A stretch of DNA of 64,000 nt, from contig NZ_CP011339.1 of NCBI RefSeq assembly GCF_001264245.1, positions 2,232,001 to 2,296,000 on the forward strand, in the 5' to 3' direction. Positions 63,875-64,000 of this stretch are shown in pieces (the stretch's first letter is position 1; every line of letters starts with the position of its first letter). The position numbers were made by a program, and so were the translations under genes. A model generated the notes under the pieces. That model made no database searches. It was given only the letters and a program-made list of their open reading frames with translations, and was not told where the DNA came from. This DNA is from Microcystis panniformis FACHB-1757. Its GTDB lineage: Bacteria; Cyanobacteriota; Cyanobacteriia; Cyanobacteriales; Microcystaceae.

Positions 63875-64000
63875 TTTTGCTAAAGTGGTAGAAATTGGCC
63901 AACGATTCAATTCCCCAGTGGAGAAAGTGCGATCGCATTAATGATCTTAACTTCCTTGGGATTCGGTTCGCGCATGGTAGTAACCGGAGATGTCACCCAA
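63875..64000 (+). pseudogene. Scrambled partial copy of the rplT-phoH junction
   Basis: Three pieces follow one another: the rplT end (GCTAAAGTGGTAGAAA), the phoH start (CCAACGATTCAATTCCCCAG) and a phoH internal piece (TTGGGATTCGGTTCGCGCAT) that matches about 53189-53232. The parts between are deleted. It continues past the window. Confidence 0.85.

Noticed and set aside
55339..64000. Reverse transcriptase or template repeat for the DGR
   Set aside because: No frame here has RT motifs, and no third copy of the GCTCTGCGGGGCGG block was found in the window.

Overview
The window looks like a chromosomal segment of a bloom-forming cyanobacterium, most probably Microcystis or a close relative. 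The evidence is a phycobiliprotein lyase (CpcS/CpeS family), several cyanobacterial families of unknown function (DUF3120-, DUF2854- and DUF1400-like), a transaldolase with an EF-hand tail, many GCGATCGC (HIP1) octamers, and a very high load of tnpB-only IS200/IS605 elements and MITEs. The genus is inferred from the style of the sequence and was not checked against a database.

Layout. 1-17.3 kb: mostly core genes on the minus strand (end of rps1, FHA-cyclase, DUF3120, TauE-like permease with DUF2854, DUF1400 hydrolase, coiled-coil outer-membrane protein, MscS channel, solute-binding protein), interrupted by three tnpB elements. 17.6-25.9 kb: a defence and toxin-antitoxin island around an NB-ARC/TPR STAND protein, with intact pairs (HicAB, RelE, Doc/AbrB) mixed with broken ones (TumE, YoeB/RelE, HicA, PIN). 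26-33.2 kb: proS, then a foreign-looking PLP decarboxylase with an extra C-terminal domain between direct repeats, a methyltransferase, MITEs and an IS630-family transposase. 33.5-41 kb: class I ribonucleotide reductase. nrdA holds an intein exactly before the catalytic cysteine, nrdB holds a 318-nt group I intron, and five tandem DUF29 paralogues lie between them. 41.5-45.4 kb: a proton P-type ATPase gene cut by a tnpB element. 45.6-54.9 kb: nadK, cpcS-like, thiC with a TPP riboswitch, a tnpB wreck holding two MITEs, transaldolase, rpmI-rplT-phoH and a desaturase. 55.3-62.7 kb: a three-gene conflict-type operon (VMAP-like protein, MoxR AAA+ ATPase, degenerate vWA plus FGE-sulfatase protein), followed by a palindrome array, a broken UPF0175/DUF3368 pair and a second FGE-sulfatase gene. 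62.9-64 kb: a membrane protein and a scrambled partial copy of the rplT-phoH junction.

Main point of interest. The two FGE-sulfatase genes end in near-identical DNA broken only by a 24- or 25-codon block. In that block almost every changed codon has the form NNY and varies at bases 1 and 2. This is the signature of the variable region of a diversity-generating retroelement, in which A-rich AAY template codons are randomised. One of these genes is the effector-like component of a VMAP-MoxR-vWA system. No reverse transcriptase or template repeat was seen here, so the retroelement would act from elsewhere. Second in interest are the two unrelated self-splicing elements in the two subunits of one enzyme, and the dense, datable nesting of MITEs inside tnpB genes.
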